From: Streptomyces sp. JHA26
GTDB taxonomy: Bacteria > Actinomycetota > Actinomycetes > Streptomycetales > Streptomycetaceae
Reading direction: 5' to 3'
Assembly (NCBI RefSeq): GCF_002005565.1
Contig: NZ_BDJC01000023.1
Location: 36,143-100,142 of the forward strand
Length of the DNA: 64,000 bases
A program made the position numbers and the translations under genes. Position 1 is the stretch's first letter, and each line of letters opens with the position of its first letter. Below the pieces are notes generated by a model. It saw only the letters and a list, made by a program, of their open reading frames with translations. It did not search any database and had not been told where the DNA came from. Positions 54,471-63,061 of the stretch are shown here, in pieces.

Positions 54471-55481
54471 TCAGCGTCGCTCGGGCTTCGCGCTGCGCGA
54501 CATCAGCTCCTTGAGCGCGACCGACGGAGCCTTGCCCTCGTGCACGATGCCGACGACCGTCTCGGTGATCGGCATGTCGACGCCGTGCCTGCGCGCCAGG
54601 TCCAGCACCGACTCGCAGGACTTGACGCCCTCGGCGGTCTGCCTGGTCACCGCGACGGTCTCCTCCAGGGTCATGCCCTTGCCGAGGTTGGTGCCGAAGG
54701 TGTGGTTGCGGGACAGCGGCGAGGAGCAGGTCGCCACCAGGTCGCCGAGGCCGGCGAGTCCGGAGAAGGTCAGCGGGTCGGCGCCGAGGGCCATGCCGAG
54801 CCGTGTGGTCTCGGCGAGGCCGCGCGTGATGAGCGATCCCTTGGCGTTGTCGCCGAGGCCCATGCCGTCCGCGATGCCGACGGCCAGCCCGATGACGTTC
54901 TTCACGGCGCCGCCGAGCTCGCAGCCGACGACGTCGGTGTTGGTGTAGGGGCGGAAGTACGGGGTGTGGCAGGCGGTCTGCAGGCGCCGGGCGACGGCCT
55001 CGTCCGGGCAGGCGACCACGGCGGCGGCCGGCATGCGGGCGGCGATCTCCCGGGCCAGGTTGGGGCCGGTGACCACGGCGATGCGCTCGGCGCCGACCTC
55101 GGCGACGTCCTCGATGACCTCGCTCATCCGCATCGCGGAGCCGAGTTCGACGCCCTTCATCAGCGACACCAGGACGGTGTCCGGTGCCAGCAGGGGCGTC
55201 CAGTCGGCCAGGTTGGCGCGCAGGGTCTGCGAGGGGACCGCGAGGACGGTGAAGTCGGCGTCCCGGGCGGCCTCGGCGGCGTCGGTGGTGGCCCGCAGGT
55301 TCTCGGGGAGTTCGATGCCGGGCAGGTAGTCCGGGTTGGTCCGGGTGGAGTTGACGGCGTCGGCGAGTCCGGCGCGGCGCCCCCACAGGGTCACGTCGCA
55401 TCCGGCGTCGGCGAGGACCGCGCCGAAGGCGGTGCCCCACGACCCGGTGCCGAAGACGGCCGCCTTGACGGGCTTGCTCAC
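54471..55481 (-). CDS. gpsA: Glycerol-3-phosphate dehydrogenase [NAD(P)+]
   Basis: GpsA makes sn-glycerol-3-phosphate for phospholipids. The 336-residue product has the Rossmann motif KAAVFGTGSWGTAFGAVLAD at residue 6. It also has VSLMKGVELGSAMRMSEVIE, VVTGPNLAREIA with the conserved N/K region, and the helical domain GGAVKNVIGLAVGIADGMGL carrying the catalytic lysine. GTG at 55481 overlaps the plsC stop (GTGA), so lysophosphatidate synthesis genes are coupled: GpsA product feeds the acyltransferase pathway. Confidence 0.96.
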   Translation of the reverse strand: MSKPVKAAVFGTGSWGTAFGAVLADAGCDVTLWGRRAGLADAVNSTRTNPDYLPGIELPENLRATTDAAEAARDADFTVLAVPSQTLRANLADWTPLLAPDTVLVSLMKGVELGSAMRMSEVIEDVAEVGAERIAVVTGPNLAREIAARMPAAAVVACPDEAVARRLQTACHTPYFRPYTNTDVVGCELGGAVKNVIGLAVGIADGMGLGDNAKGSLITRGLAETTRLGMALGADPLTFSGLAGLGDLVATCSSPLSRNHTFGTNLGKGMTLEETVAVTRQTAEGVKSCESVLDLARRHGVDMPITETVVGIVHEGKAPSVALKELMSRSAKPERR

Positions 55482-56272
55482 GTTCCCTGCCCTTCCGCCT
55501 GCTTCCCCTGCGGCGTCTGCGTCCGTGCCGCCCGTGCCTGCGCCTGTGTCCGGCGGCGCTGCTCGATCCGTTCGCGGCGGGGGTCGTACGGGGTCTCGGG
55601 CGCCTTCTCGCCGCGGATCTCCTCCAGCTGGCGGGTGACGGCGGCCATGATGACCTCCGTGGCCTCCTTCAGCAGGTCGGCGGTCATCTCCTTGTCGTAG
55701 AAGCGCGACAGGTCGACCGGGGGTCCCGCCAGGACGCGGTGGGTCTTGCGCGGCAGCAGGTTGGGCTTCTTGGCGTACGGGGGCAGCAGTTCGTTGCAGC
55801 CCCACTGGGCGACCGGGATCACCGGGCACTTGGTCTGCAGGGCGACGCGCGCGGCACCGGTCTTGGCGGTCATCGGCCAGCCGTCGGGGTCGCGGGTGAG
55901 GGTGCCCTCGGGGTAGAAGGCGACGCACTCGCCACGCTCCACGGCGTCGATCGCGGCCCGGAAGGCGCTGAGCGCGTCCGTGCTCTCGCGGTAGACGGGG
56001 ATCTGCCCGGTGCCACGCATCGCGGCGCCGACGAATCCCTTCTTGAAAAGGCCGCTCTTCGCGAGGAATCGCGGCACGCGCCCGGTGTTGTACTGGTAGT
56101 GGGCGTACGCGAAGGGGTCGATGTGGGAATTGTGGTTCACGGCGGTGATGAATCCACCGTCGGCCGGCATGTTCTCCATTCCCCGCCAGTCCCGCTTGAT
56201 CAGAACCACCAGCGGCGGTTTGCAGATCACCGCGGCGAAGCGGTACCAGAAGCCGATTCTGCGGCGGGGCAC
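55478..56272 (-). CDS. 1-acyl-glycerol-3-phosphate acyltransferase (PlsC-like)
   Basis: A 264-residue membrane-associated acyltransferase of the PlsC family, adding the second acyl chain to lysophosphatidate. The catalytic H-x4-D is in ITAVNHNSHIDPFAYAHYQY near residue 47. The glycerol-phosphate site is CVAFYPEGTLTRDPDGWPM near residue 118. The GTG at 56272 preceded by GAGGAAAGG is preferred to a TTG at 56308. The C-terminus is basic and Gln-rich. It overlaps and precedes gpsA; cofC is divergent. Confidence 0.9.
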   Translation of the reverse strand: MPRRRIGFWYRFAAVICKPPLVVLIKRDWRGMENMPADGGFITAVNHNSHIDPFAYAHYQYNTGRVPRFLAKSGLFKKGFVGAAMRGTGQIPVYRESTDALSAFRAAIDAVERGECVAFYPEGTLTRDPDGWPMTAKTGAARVALQTKCPVIPVAQWGCNELLPPYAKKPNLLPRKTHRVLAGPPVDLSRFYDKEMTADLLKEATEVIMAAVTRQLEEIRGEKAPETPYDPRRERIEQRRRTQAQARAARTQTPQGKQAEGQGT

Positions 56273-56415
56273 GCGGACACCTTTCCTCCAGGGCCTGGGG
56301 CCGGACAAGTGTCGCCCCGGGCCGCCCGTCTGTCGAGAACACCGTACGCCCCGGCGAGTGGACCGCCAGATCCCCCAGGTGACAATGGCGGCGACGAGAG
56401 AAGGACGGAACGCTC

Positions 56416-57054
56416 GTGCAGTGGACCTTGGTCGTGCCCGTGAAGACCCTCGCCCGGGCCAAGAGCAGACTGGCCGACACCGCGGACGACGGGGTGCGGC
56501 CGGGTCTGGCGCTGGCGTTCGCGCAGGACACCGTGGCGGCCGCGCTGGCCTGCCCGGCGGTGACGGATGTGGCAGTCGTCACGGACGACGTCCGGGCGGG
56601 CCGGGAGCTGGCGAACCTGGGCGCCCGGGTCGTTCCGGACGAGCCGGGCGGTGGTCTGAACGCCGCTCTGGCGCACGGGGCGGCGGCCGTGCGGGCGGCC
56701 CGGCCCGAAAGTCCGGTGGCCGCCCTGAACGCCGATCTTCCCGCTTTGCGACCGAGGGAATTGACGCGGGTACTGGGGGCGGCCGCGCAATTCCGGCGCG
56801 CCTTTCTCCCGGACGCCGCGGGAATCGGCACGACCTTGCTGGCCGCCGCGCCGGGCCGCGAATTGTCCCCCGCATTCGGCCCGGATTCCCGGGCCCGCCA
56901 CCATGCGTCGGGCGCGGTGGAACTGTGCCTCGACGCGGTGGATTCCGTACGGCAGGACGTCGACACCGGCGGTGACCTGCGGACCGCGCTGGCGCTGGGG
57001 GTGGGACCGCATACGGCCGCGGTGGCGGCGCGGTTGCTGATTCCCGGGCAGTAG
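56416..57054 (+). CDS. cofC: 2-phospholactate/phosphoenolpyruvate guanylyltransferase (CofC/FbiD)
   Basis: Adds GMP to phosphoenolpyruvate (or phospholactate) to start the side chain of coenzyme F420. The 212-residue product has the CofC start, TLVVPVKTLARAKSRLADTA, VVTDDV near residue 55, and ALNADLPALRPRELTRVL with the metal-binding aspartate. The late SPAFGPDSRARHHASGA block is also typical. Other F420 genes (fbiA, fbiB, fbiC) are not in the window. GTG start at 56416. Probably co-transcribed with the small gene 9 nt downstream. Confidence 0.92.
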   Translation: MQWTLVVPVKTLARAKSRLADTADDGVRPGLALAFAQDTVAAALACPAVTDVAVVTDDVRAGRELANLGARVVPDEPGGGLNAALAHGAAAVRAARPESPVAALNADLPALRPRELTRVLGAAAQFRRAFLPDAAGIGTTLLAAAPGRELSPAFGPDSRARHHASGAVELCLDAVDSVRQDVDTGGDLRTALALGVGPHTAAVAARLLIPGQ

Positions 57055-57063
57055 GCTGCGGGC

Positions 57064-57267
57064 ATGCAGGCGACCGCATACACGTACGACCCCGACAGCC
57101 GCAGCGGGCAGGTACTGCTCGACGACGGCACTCCGGTGCCCTTCGACGCCGCGGCGTTCGACGCGGGGGGCCTGAGGCTGCTGCGGCCCGGGCAGCGGGT
57201 GCGCGTCGAGACCGAGGGAACGGGTGCGGACCGCCGGATCACGCTGGTGACGCTCCAGACGTTCTGA
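57064..57267 (+). CDS. Small cold-shock-like beta-barrel protein
   Basis: A 67-residue protein, MQATAYTYDPDSRSGQVLLD through ITLVTLQTF. The pattern resembles a short OB-fold: SGQVLLDDGTPVPFDAAAFD then GLRLLRPGQRVRVETEG, like the end of a cold-shock domain. The RNP aromatic motifs of true cold-shock proteins are not seen, so nucleic acid binding is unsure. It follows cofC by 9 nt and is ended by a strong terminator. I know homologues in Streptomyces but no function. Confidence 0.8.
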   Translation: MQATAYTYDPDSRSGQVLLDDGTPVPFDAAAFDAGGLRLLRPGQRVRVETEGTGADRRITLVTLQTF

Positions 57268-57300
57268 TCCGCCGGGCGTCGCACGGCCCCGGACACGCCG

Positions 57301-57330
57301 CGGGCCGGACTCCCTGGGGAGTCCGGCCCG
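57301..57330. terminator. Terminator between cofC operon and hupS
   Basis: Perfect 13-bp stem CGGGCCGGACTCC/GGAGTCCGGCCCG with a CTGG loop, 33 nt after one stop and 31 nt after the convergent one. Probably works in both directions. Confidence 0.85.
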
Positions 57331-57361
57331 GCGCGTGGGTGCCCCTCGGCCCCGTCGCCCG

Positions 57362-58012
57362 TCACTTCTTGCGGGCGGTGGCCTTCTTGGCGGTGGTCTT
57401 GCGGGCGGTCGACTTCTTGGCCGGGGCCTTCGTGGCCGTGGCCTTCTTCGCGGGCGCCTTCTTGGCCGTCGTCTTCTTCGCGGCGGCCGTGGTGCTCTTG
57501 GCGGCGGACTTCTTGGCCGGGGCCTTCTTCGCCGTCGCCGCGCCGGCGGTCTTCTTGGCGGTGGTCTTCTTCGCCGCCGCGGTGGTCTTCTTCGCCGCGC
57601 CCGTGGTCTTCTTCGCCGCTCCGGTCGCCTTCTTGGCGGCGGCCTTCTTGCCCGCGGCCTTGGCGATGGTGGGCGACGGGCCGGACAGGCTGCCCTTGGG
57701 GGCCTTCTTGACCGCGATGTCGTTCTTCGGGAGCTTCTTCGAGCCGCTCACCAGGTCCTTGAAGCCCTGTCCCGCGCGGAAACGCGGCACCGAGGTCTTC
57801 TTGACCCGAACCCGCTCGCCCGTCTGGGGGTTGCGGGCGTAACGGGCCGGACGGTCGACCTTCTCGAAGGAACCGAAGCCGGTGACCGAGACCCGGTCCC
57901 CAGCGACCACCGCACGGACGAGGGCGTCCAGGACCGCGTCGACAGCGTCGGCAGCCTGCTGCCTGCCGCCCAGCTTGTCGGCAATCGCTTCTACGAGCTG
58001 CGCCTTGTTCAC
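57362..58012 (-). CDS. hupS: HU-type nucleoid protein HupS with H1-like tail
   Basis: Nucleoid protein, in S. coelicolor made mainly during sporulation. It compacts spore DNA and protects it. The 216-residue product has an N-terminal HU domain (residues 1-90: NKAQLVEAIADKLGGRQQAA, GFGSFEKVDRPARYARNPQT). A 115-residue tail of Lys/Ala/Thr repeats follows (AAKKTTAAAKKTTAKK, APAKKSAAKS), like histone H1. GTG start at 58012. A good promoter lies 52-80 nt upstream. Streptomyces also have a tail-less HupA elsewhere. Confidence 0.96.
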   Translation of the reverse strand: MNKAQLVEAIADKLGGRQQAADAVDAVLDALVRAVVAGDRVSVTGFGSFEKVDRPARYARNPQTGERVRVKKTSVPRFRAGQGFKDLVSGSKKLPKNDIAVKKAPKGSLSGPSPTIAKAAGKKAAAKKATGAAKKTTGAAKKTTAAAKKTTAKKTAGAATAKKAPAKKSAAKSTTAAAKKTTAKKAPAKKATATKAPAKKSTARKTTAKKATARKK

Positions 58013-58063
58013 GTCTTCCCCTTCGGAGACATCGCCAGAACGAATCTGTTCAAGCCTTTTCGC

Positions 58064-58092
58064 ACGTTAGGCAGATATATACCGCAAATCAA
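58064..58092 (-). promoter_or_regulatory. hupS promoter
   Basis: On the minus strand TTGATT (58092-58087), 17-nt spacer, TAACGT (58069-58064). The spacer is A/T rich (TATATAT), unusual in this genome. The leader is about 45 nt. Confidence 0.6.
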
Positions 58093-58148
58093 ACACGAAA
58101 CGGGCTAATCACCCTTGTGCCGCAACGGACTCGGTGATCTCGGCCTGT

Positions 58149-58379
58149 TCAGCGTTCCCCTTCGGGGAATCGCCCCTCGTCGAGGTCCGCGGTGAACCGG
58201 TCCAGACGCCTTGCCGCACCGGCGAGATCGTGTTTGGCCGCGGCCGTAATGACCAGCAGCTTCCGGGTCAGCGCCATCCGTACGCCCTCCGGGACTTGCA
58301 GTGCGCGCACTCTTGTGTGCGCTTCCTTGAGCCGGACCGCGACCGCCGCATAGAGCTCGAGTTGGCCGTCGTTGTCCAT
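58149..58379 (-). CDS. Small conserved hypothetical protein
   Basis: A 76-residue basic, helical protein: MDNDGQLELYAAVAVRLKEA, HTRVRALQVPEGVRMALTRK, and an end rich in acidic residues (ADLDEGRFPEGER). It lacks a signal peptide or metal site. Streptomyces keep it between leuD and hupS. The ATG at 58379 is preferred because codons before it (to 58562) give no recognisable sequence. Two alpha-helices and a short length suggest a binding or accessory protein, but no function can be assigned. Confidence 0.75.
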   Translation of the reverse strand: MDNDGQLELYAAVAVRLKEAHTRVRALQVPEGVRMALTRKLLVITAAAKHDLAGAARRLDRFTADLDEGRFPEGER

Positions 58380-58566
58380 GCACAGATTGTGCCATCTGGG
58401 GCGAGTTGTCGCCTGCGCAGGGGGCAACTGCCGTCCCGGACGACCTTCCGGGCTCACGCGGAGTCTGGGGTTCCACGACGCGTGTACCCCACCAATCACA
58501 TCCGTAACGTGGGAAGTTGACCATCCGGCCGAGGGCTCCGGGTCCCGTCCGGGCCCCGACACGGCC

Positions 58567-58595
58567 GTACCCCCGATCGGACCGATCGGGGGTAC
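58567..58595 (-). terminator. Terminator after leuD
   Basis: GTACCCCCGATCGG and its complement with a single central base (58567-58580, 58582-58595), 58 nt past the leuD stop; effectively a 12-bp stem with a 5-nt loop. Confidence 0.8.
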
Positions 58596-58652
58596 GAGGA
58601 GAGCGCCGAGTGGCCGAAACTCGACCGTGTGCGCAGCCGGATCGGCCGCGGG

Positions 58653-59246
58653 TCAGACCTGGAGCGTCTGCGGCTTGAACGACGGGCGCTTCGCCTCGTA
58701 GGCGGCGATGTCCGCCTCGTTCTGGAGGGTGATCGAGATGTCGTCCAGCCCGTTCAGCAGCCGCCAGCGGGAGTTCTCGTCCAGCTCGAAGGAGGCGGTG
58801 ATGCCCTCGGCGCGCACCTCACGGGTCTCGAGGTCGACGGTGATCTCCGCCTCGGGGTCCTTCTCCGTGAGCTCCCACAGCGCGTCCACGATCTTCTGGT
58901 CGATGACCACCGTGAGCAGGCCGTTCTTCAGCGAGTTGCCGCGGAAGATGTCGGCGAAGCGGGAGGAGATCACGGTCTTGAAGCCGTAGTTCTGCAGTGC
59001 CCAGACCGCGTGCTCGCGGGAGGAGCCGGTGCCGAAGTCGGGGCCGGCGACCAGCACGGTGGCGCCCTGCCGCTCGGGCCGGTTGAGCACGAACTCCGGG
59101 TCCTTGCGCCAGGCCTCGAAGAGCCCGTCCTCGAACCCGTCCCGGGTCACCTTCTTGAGCCAGTGGGCGGGGATGATCTGGTCGGTGTCGACGTTGCTGC
59201 GGCGCAGCGGGACGGCCCGGCCGGTGTGGGTGGTGAATGCTTCCAT
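58653..59246 (-). CDS. leuD: 3-isopropylmalate dehydratase small subunit
   Basis: LeuD is the swivelling subunit of isopropylmalate isomerase in leucine synthesis. The 197-residue product has [20 protein letters not shown] near residue 15 and [20 protein letters not shown] near residue 66, the substrate-binding motifs. It continues [13 protein letters not shown]. It starts 5 nt after the leuC stop (ATG at 59246), so both subunits are made together. The terminator follows. Control by the divergent ndgR product is expected from S. coelicolor. Confidence 0.97.
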   Translation of the reverse strand: MEAFTTHTGRAVPLRRSNVDTDQIIPAHWLKKVTRDGFEDGLFEAWRKDPEFVLNRPERQGATVLVAGPDFGTGSSREHAVWALQNYGFKTVISSRFADIFRGNSLKNGLLTVVIDQKIVDALWELTEKDPEAEITVDLETREVRAEGITASFELDENSRWRLLNGLDDISITLQNEADIAAYEAKRPSFKPQTLQV

Positions 59247-59251
59247 GACTC

Positions 59252-60682
59252 TCAGACTCCAGCGGGCGTGGGGGCGTCGGCGGCGGACAGGTCGGCCGGG
59301 GAGGCCAGGTGGCCCAGTACGGCCGTCGCGGCCGCGACCTGCGGCGACACCAGGTGGGTGCGGCCGCCCTTGCCCTGTCGTCCCTCGAAGTTGCGGTTGG
59401 AGGTGGACGCGGAGCGCTCACCGGGGGCGAGCTGGTCCGGGTTCATGCCCAGGCACATCGAGCAGCCCGCGTGCCGCCATTCGGCGCCGGCCTCCTTGAA
59501 GACGACGTCCAGGCCCTCGGAGACGGCCTGCAGGCCCACCCGGGCGGAGCCGGGGACGACCAGCATCCGTACACCGTCGGCGACTTTGCGGTCCTTGACG
59601 ATCTCGGCGGCGGCGCGCAGGTCCTCGATGCGGCCGTTGGTGCAGGAACCTACGAAGACGGTGTCCACCTTGATGGAGCGCAGCGGCTGACCGGCCTCCA
59701 ACCCCATGTACTCCAGGGCCTTTTCGGCGGCGAGGCGCTCCGAGGCGTCTTCGTACGAAGCCGGGTCGGGGACGGCGGCGGAAAGCGGCGCGCCCTGGCC
59801 CGGGTTGGTGCCCCAGGTGACGAACGGCGACAGCTCGGCGGCCTCGATGACGACCTCGGCGTCGAACTCCGCGTCGTCGTCGGTGCGCAGCGTCTTCCAG
59901 TAGGCGACCGCCGCGTCCCAGTCCGCGCCCTCGGGGGCGTGCGGGCGGCCCTTGAGGTAGGCGAAGGTGGTCTCGTCGGGGGCGATCATGCCCGCGCGGG
60001 CGCCGGCCTCGATCGACATGTTGCAGATGGTCATCCGGGCCTCCATCGAGAGCTTCTCGATGGCCTCGCCCCGGTACTCCAGGATGTAGCCCTGGCCGCC
60101 GCCGGTACCGATCTTCGCGATGATCGCGAGGATCAGGTCCTTGGCGGTGACGCCCTCGGGCAGCTCACCGTTGACGGTGATCGCCATGGTCTTCGGGCGG
60201 GCCATCGGCAGCGTCTGGGTGGCCAGCACGTGCTCGACCTGGGAGGTGCCGATGCCGAACGCCAGCGCGCCGAAGGCACCGTGCGTGGAGGTGTGCGAGT
60301 CGCCGCAGACCACGGTGGTGCCGGGCTGGGTCAGACCCAGCTGGGGGCCGACGACGTGCACGACGCCCTGCTCGACGTCGCCCAGCGGGTGCAGCCGGAC
60401 GCCGAAGTCCGCGCAGTTCTTGCGCAGCGTCTCCAGCTGGGCCCGGGAGACCGGGTCCGCGATGGGCTTGTCGATGTCGAGCGTCGGGGTGTTGTGGTCC
60501 TCGGTGGCGATGGTCAGGTCGAGCCTGCGCACCGGACGGCCGCTCTTGCGGAGGCCGTCGAAGGCCTGCGGGCTGGTCACCTCGTGCAGCAGGTGCAGAT
60601 CGATGAAGAGGAGGTCGGGCTCGCCCTCGGCGCGCCGGACGACGTGGTCGTCCCAGACCTTCTCCGCGAGTGTCCTACCCAT
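59252..60682 (-). CDS. leuC: 3-isopropylmalate dehydratase large subunit
   Basis: LeuC carries the 4Fe-4S cluster of isopropylmalate isomerase (2- to 3-isopropylmalate). The 476-residue product starts [20 protein letters not shown]. It has [20 protein letters not shown] near residue 130. Cluster cysteines lie in [20 protein letters not shown] near residue 347 and [20 protein letters not shown] near residue 407. ATG at 60682 with GAAGGGAAA upstream. Longer frames upstream have no homology. The leader contains two hairpins. It is divergent from ndgR. Confidence 0.97.
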   Translation of the reverse strand: MGRTLAEKVWDDHVVRRAEGEPDLLFIDLHLLHEVTSPQAFDGLRKSGRPVRRLDLTIATEDHNTPTLDIDKPIADPVSRAQLETLRKNCADFGVRLHPLGDVEQGVVHVVGPQLGLTQPGTTVVCGDSHTSTHGAFGALAFGIGTSQVEHVLATQTLPMARPKTMAITVNGELPEGVTAKDLILAIIAKIGTGGGQGYILEYRGEAIEKLSMEARMTICNMSIEAGARAGMIAPDETTFAYLKGRPHAPEGADWDAAVAYWKTLRTDDDAEFDAEVVIEAAELSPFVTWGTNPGQGAPLSAAVPDPASYEDASERLAAEKALEYMGLEAGQPLRSIKVDTVFVGSCTNGRIEDLRAAAEIVKDRKVADGVRMLVVPGSARVGLQAVSEGLDVVFKEAGAEWRHAGCSMCLGMNPDQLAPGERSASTSNRNFEGRQGKGGRTHLVSPQVAAATAVLGHLASPADLSAADAPTPAGV

Positions 60683-60694
60683 CGCTTTCCCTTC

Positions 60695-60716
60695 GGTCGG
60701 CGACGAGGCGCCGACC
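60695..60716 (-). promoter_or_regulatory. Hairpin in leuC leader
   Basis: GGTCGGCG/CGCCGACC (8 bp, loop 6) 12 nt before the leuC start codon. It may affect ribosome access or mRNA stability. A second perfect hairpin is at 60777-60795. No Leu-rich leader peptide was found. Confidence 0.5.
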
Positions 60717-60776
60717 CAACTAGTGATCTTGGGGAAGCGGTGCCCGCACCCCTGTGATTCCGGGCAACCGCCACCA

Positions 60777-60795
60777 GGCCCGTGCGTCACGGGCC
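60777..60795. promoter_or_regulatory. Hairpin between leuC and ndgR
   Basis: GGCCCGTG-CGT-CACGGGCC: 8-bp perfect dyad with 3-nt centre in the divergent control region. It could be a regulator site (for example for the IclR-type NdgR) or an attenuator of leuC. Confidence 0.45.
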
Positions 60796-60879
60796 GTTGT
60801 GACTTCCTGCCGTCCAGAGTGGCGGGTTCCACGGAAAATTGAACTTGCGTTTCACAGAGTGAGACGGGAGTATCGTTGC

Positions 60880-61596
60880 ATGGACAACAGTAGCGGCGTC
60901 GGCGTTCTGGACAAGGCGGCCCTCGTCCTGAGCGCTCTGGAGTCCGGTCCGGCCACCCTCGCGGGGTTGGTCGCGGCGACCGGACTGGCACGACCCACGG
61001 CCCACCGCCTGGCCGTGGCGCTGGAACACCACCGTATGGTGGCGCGCGACATGCAGGGCCGTTTCATCCTCGGCCCGCGCCTGGCCGAGCTGGCCGCGGC
61101 GGCCGGCGAGGACCGGCTGCTCGCCACGGCGGGCCCGGTGCTCACCCACCTCCGCGACGTCACGGGCGAGAGCGCCCAGCTCTACCGCCGCCAGGGCGAC
61201 ATGCGCATCTGCGTGGCCGCGGCCGAGCGGCTGTCGGGCCTCAGGGACACCGTCCCGGTCGGCTCCACGCTCACCATGAAGGCCGGCTCCTCGGCGCAGA
61301 TCCTGATGGCCTGGGAGGAGCCCGAGCGCCTCCACCGCGGCCTTCAGGGCGCCCGTTTCACGGCGACCGCCCTGTCCGGCGTGCGCCGCCGGGGCTGGGC
61401 CCAGTCGATCGGCGAGCGGGAGCCCGGCGTCGCGTCCGTCTCCGCCCCGGTGCGCGGCCCCTCCAACCGCGTGGTGGCCGCCGTCTCGGTCTCCGGTCCC
61501 ATCGAGCGTCTGACCCGCCACCCGGGCCGGATGCACGCCCAGGCGGTCATCGACGCCGCCGGCCGCCTCTCCGAGGCCCTGCGCCGCACCGGTTGA
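60880..61596 (+). CDS. ndgR: IclR-family regulator NdgR
   Basis: NdgR controls leucine (and other amino-acid) genes and antibiotic production in S. coelicolor. It binds the leuC-ndgR region. The 238-residue product has the IclR winged helix ([40 protein letters not shown]). The C-terminal effector domain includes [20 protein letters not shown] and [23 protein letters not shown] at 60880 with GGGAG nine bases upstream. It is divergent from leuC with 197 nt between. It matches the known protein in length and start. Confidence 0.95.
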   Translation: MDNSSGVGVLDKAALVLSALESGPATLAGLVAATGLARPTAHRLAVALEHHRMVARDMQGRFILGPRLAELAAAAGEDRLLATAGPVLTHLRDVTGESAQLYRRQGDMRICVAAAERLSGLRDTVPVGSTLTMKAGSSAQILMAWEEPERLHRGLQGARFTATALSGVRRRGWAQSIGEREPGVASVSAPVRGPSNRVVAAVSVSGPIERLTRHPGRMHAQAVIDAAGRLSEALRRTG

Positions 61597-61745
61597 CCGC
61601 ACCCCGCCGGCATTCGGCCGGGAACGGGCCCGCCTCAACGCCGCGGCAGTCCCGTCCCCGGCCTCACGCCTTCCGTGCCGGTGAGCGGCACCCGCCCGGC
61701 GCCGCATGTTTGGATAGTGTCGGTACCCGAGGAAGGGCGCAAGGG

Positions 61746-62393
61746 ATGCGACTGGCCGATCTGAGCAAGCGCAGCGGGGTCTCCACCGCGACGATCAAGT
61801 ACTACCTGCGCGAGGGCCTGTTGCCGCCGGGCCGGCAGGTCAACGCGACCACGGCCGAGTACGACGAGGGGCATCTGCGCAGGCTGCGTCTGGTGCGGGC
61901 GCTGATCCAGGTGGGCAAGGTGCCGGTGGCGACCGCGCGGGAGGTGCTCGGGCACGTCGACGACGACTCCCTGGGCCGCACGATCCGGCTGGGGGCGGCC
62001 CTGTGGGCGCTGCCGCAGGACGCCGAGCCGGACGAGGAGGATCCGGCCGTGATCGCGGCGCGGGCCGAGGTGGACCGGCTGCTGGAGATGCTGGGCTGGG
62101 AGACCGCCCGGGAGATGGCGCCCCTCTCCCCCGTGCACCGTTCGCTGGTGGTGGCGGTGGCGGCGCTGCGGCGGCTGGACTATCCCTGGGACGCGGAACT
62201 GATGGCCCCGTACGGGGAGTTGATGCACGAGGTGGCTCGGCGGGACCTGGATTTCATGGAGAGCCGGGCCACGGAGGAGAAGGAGAAGGTCGAGCTGGCG
62301 GTCGCGGCGGCGGTGCTCTTCCAGCCGGTGCTGCGGGCCCTGCACCGGCTGGCGCAGGAGGAGGAGTCGGCGCGGCGGTACGGCATCGAGTGA
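61746..62393 (+). CDS. MerR-family transcriptional regulator
   Basis: A 215-residue regulator. The N-terminal MerR helix-turn-helix is MRLADLSKRSGVSTATIKYY followed by LREGLLPPGRQVNATTAEYD. A dimerisation helix follows. The C-terminal 130 residues are helical and acidic with no cysteines for metal binding, so it is not a metal sensor; ligand unknown. The ATG at 61746 has AAGGG upstream. It stands alone, followed by a terminator and the tRNA cluster. Its target is unknown. Confidence 0.92.
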   Translation: MRLADLSKRSGVSTATIKYYLREGLLPPGRQVNATTAEYDEGHLRRLRLVRALIQVGKVPVATAREVLGHVDDDSLGRTIRLGAALWALPQDAEPDEEDPAVIAARAEVDRLLEMLGWETAREMAPLSPVHRSLVVAVAALRRLDYPWDAELMAPYGELMHEVARRDLDFMESRATEEKEKVELAVAAAVLFQPVLRALHRLAQEEESARRYGIE

Positions 62394-62399
62394 ACGCCG

Positions 62400-62431
62400 A
62401 AGGGGGCTCCCGCCTCAGCGGGAGCCCCCTT
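62400..62431 (+). terminator. Terminator after the MerR gene
   Basis: Perfect 14-bp stem AAGGGGGCTCCCGC/GCGGGAGCCCCCTT with a CTCA loop, 7 nt after the stop codon. It also lies just past the 3' end of the convergent tRNA cluster. Confidence 0.9.
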
Positions 62432-62439
62432 GGGACTCG

Positions 62440-62512
62440 TACCCCCGACCGGATTCGAACCGGCGCTACCGCCTTGAGAGGGCGGCGTGCTAGGCCGCTA
62501 CACAACGGGGGC
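62440..62512 (-). tRNA. tRNA-Glu (CTC)
   Basis: 73-nt cloverleaf on the minus strand beginning GCCCCCGTTGTGTAGCGGCC; anticodon loop CTCTCAA gives CTC (Glu). The T arm is GGTTCGAATCC. CCA is not encoded. It is last in the cluster and identical to the copy at 62650-62722. Confidence 0.95.
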
Positions 62513-62556
62513 GTGGACCCTGCAAGCGTTGAATATTACATCGCCGCAGGTCCGAG

Positions 62557-62628
62557 CTGGTCTACCTGGACTCGAACCAAGACTAACTGAACCAGAATCA
62601 GTCGTGCTGCCAATTACACCATAGACCA
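62557..62628 (-). tRNA. tRNA-Gln (CTG)
   Basis: 72-nt cloverleaf on the minus strand, TGGTCTATGGTGTAATTGG at the start. The anticodon loop TTCTGGT gives CTG (Gln). The T arm is GGTTCGAGTCC and the discriminator is G. CCA is not encoded. The acceptor stem has T4-A69 where the copy at 62897-62968 has C-G. Confidence 0.95.
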
Positions 62629-62649
62629 ATGATGGTTTAGACCAGTCAG

Positions 62650-62722
62650 TACCCCCGACCGGATTCGAACCGGCGCTACCGCCTTGAGAGGGCGGCGTGC
62701 TAGGCCGCTACACAACGGGGGC
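62650..62722 (-). tRNA. tRNA-Glu (CTC)
   Basis: 73-nt tRNA, same sequence as the copy at 62440-62512, including anticodon CTC. Third of five in the transcription direction (right to left). Identity of two of three copies suggests recent duplication or gene conversion. Confidence 0.95.
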
Positions 62723-62784
62723 CCTAGCGATCCTGCGTCGAGGTCAGCGGGAGCTACCCTGACTGTCCTCGCGGGAAGGATCTG

Positions 62785-62857
62785 TACCCCCGACCGGATT
62801 CGAACCGGCGCTACTGCCTTGAGAGGGCAGCGTGCTAGGCCGCTACACAACGGGGGC
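62785..62857 (-). tRNA. tRNA-Glu (CTC), variant anticodon stem
   Basis: 73-nt tRNA with anticodon CTC. It differs from the other two Glu copies by a paired C-G to T-A change in the anticodon stem (plus-strand T at 62815 and A at 62830), so the stem stays paired. Second in the transcription order. Confidence 0.95.
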
Positions 62858-62896
62858 TTTGCGGATGATCTCCGCGGTGCAGATGAGCTCTGCGAG

Positions 62897-62968
62897 CTGG
62901 CCTACCTGGACTCGAACCAAGACTAACTGAACCAGAATCAGTCGTGCTGCCAATTACACCATAGGCCA
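62897..62968 (-). tRNA. tRNA-Gln (CTG)
   Basis: 72-nt tRNA, TGGCCTATGGTGTAATTGG at the start, anticodon CTG. First of the cluster in transcription direction. It lies 93 nt after the HAD gene; a promoter may sit in that gap. Compared with the other Gln copy the only changes are a compensatory pair in the acceptor stem. Confidence 0.95.
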
Positions 62969-63061
62969 CTGGAACGCAAGCCCCAAGGGGGATCTTGTTC
63001 TAGCGTTGCGCTTCCGGTTCCCGGCCCTTTCGGCCCGCTCCCCGGCGGCGCAGGAAGAACA

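Noticed and set aside
62440..62968. Integrated mobile element at the tRNA cluster
   Set aside because: No integrase, no partial tRNA duplicate and no direct repeat beyond the tRNA genes themselves; the copies are full length and functional-looking.
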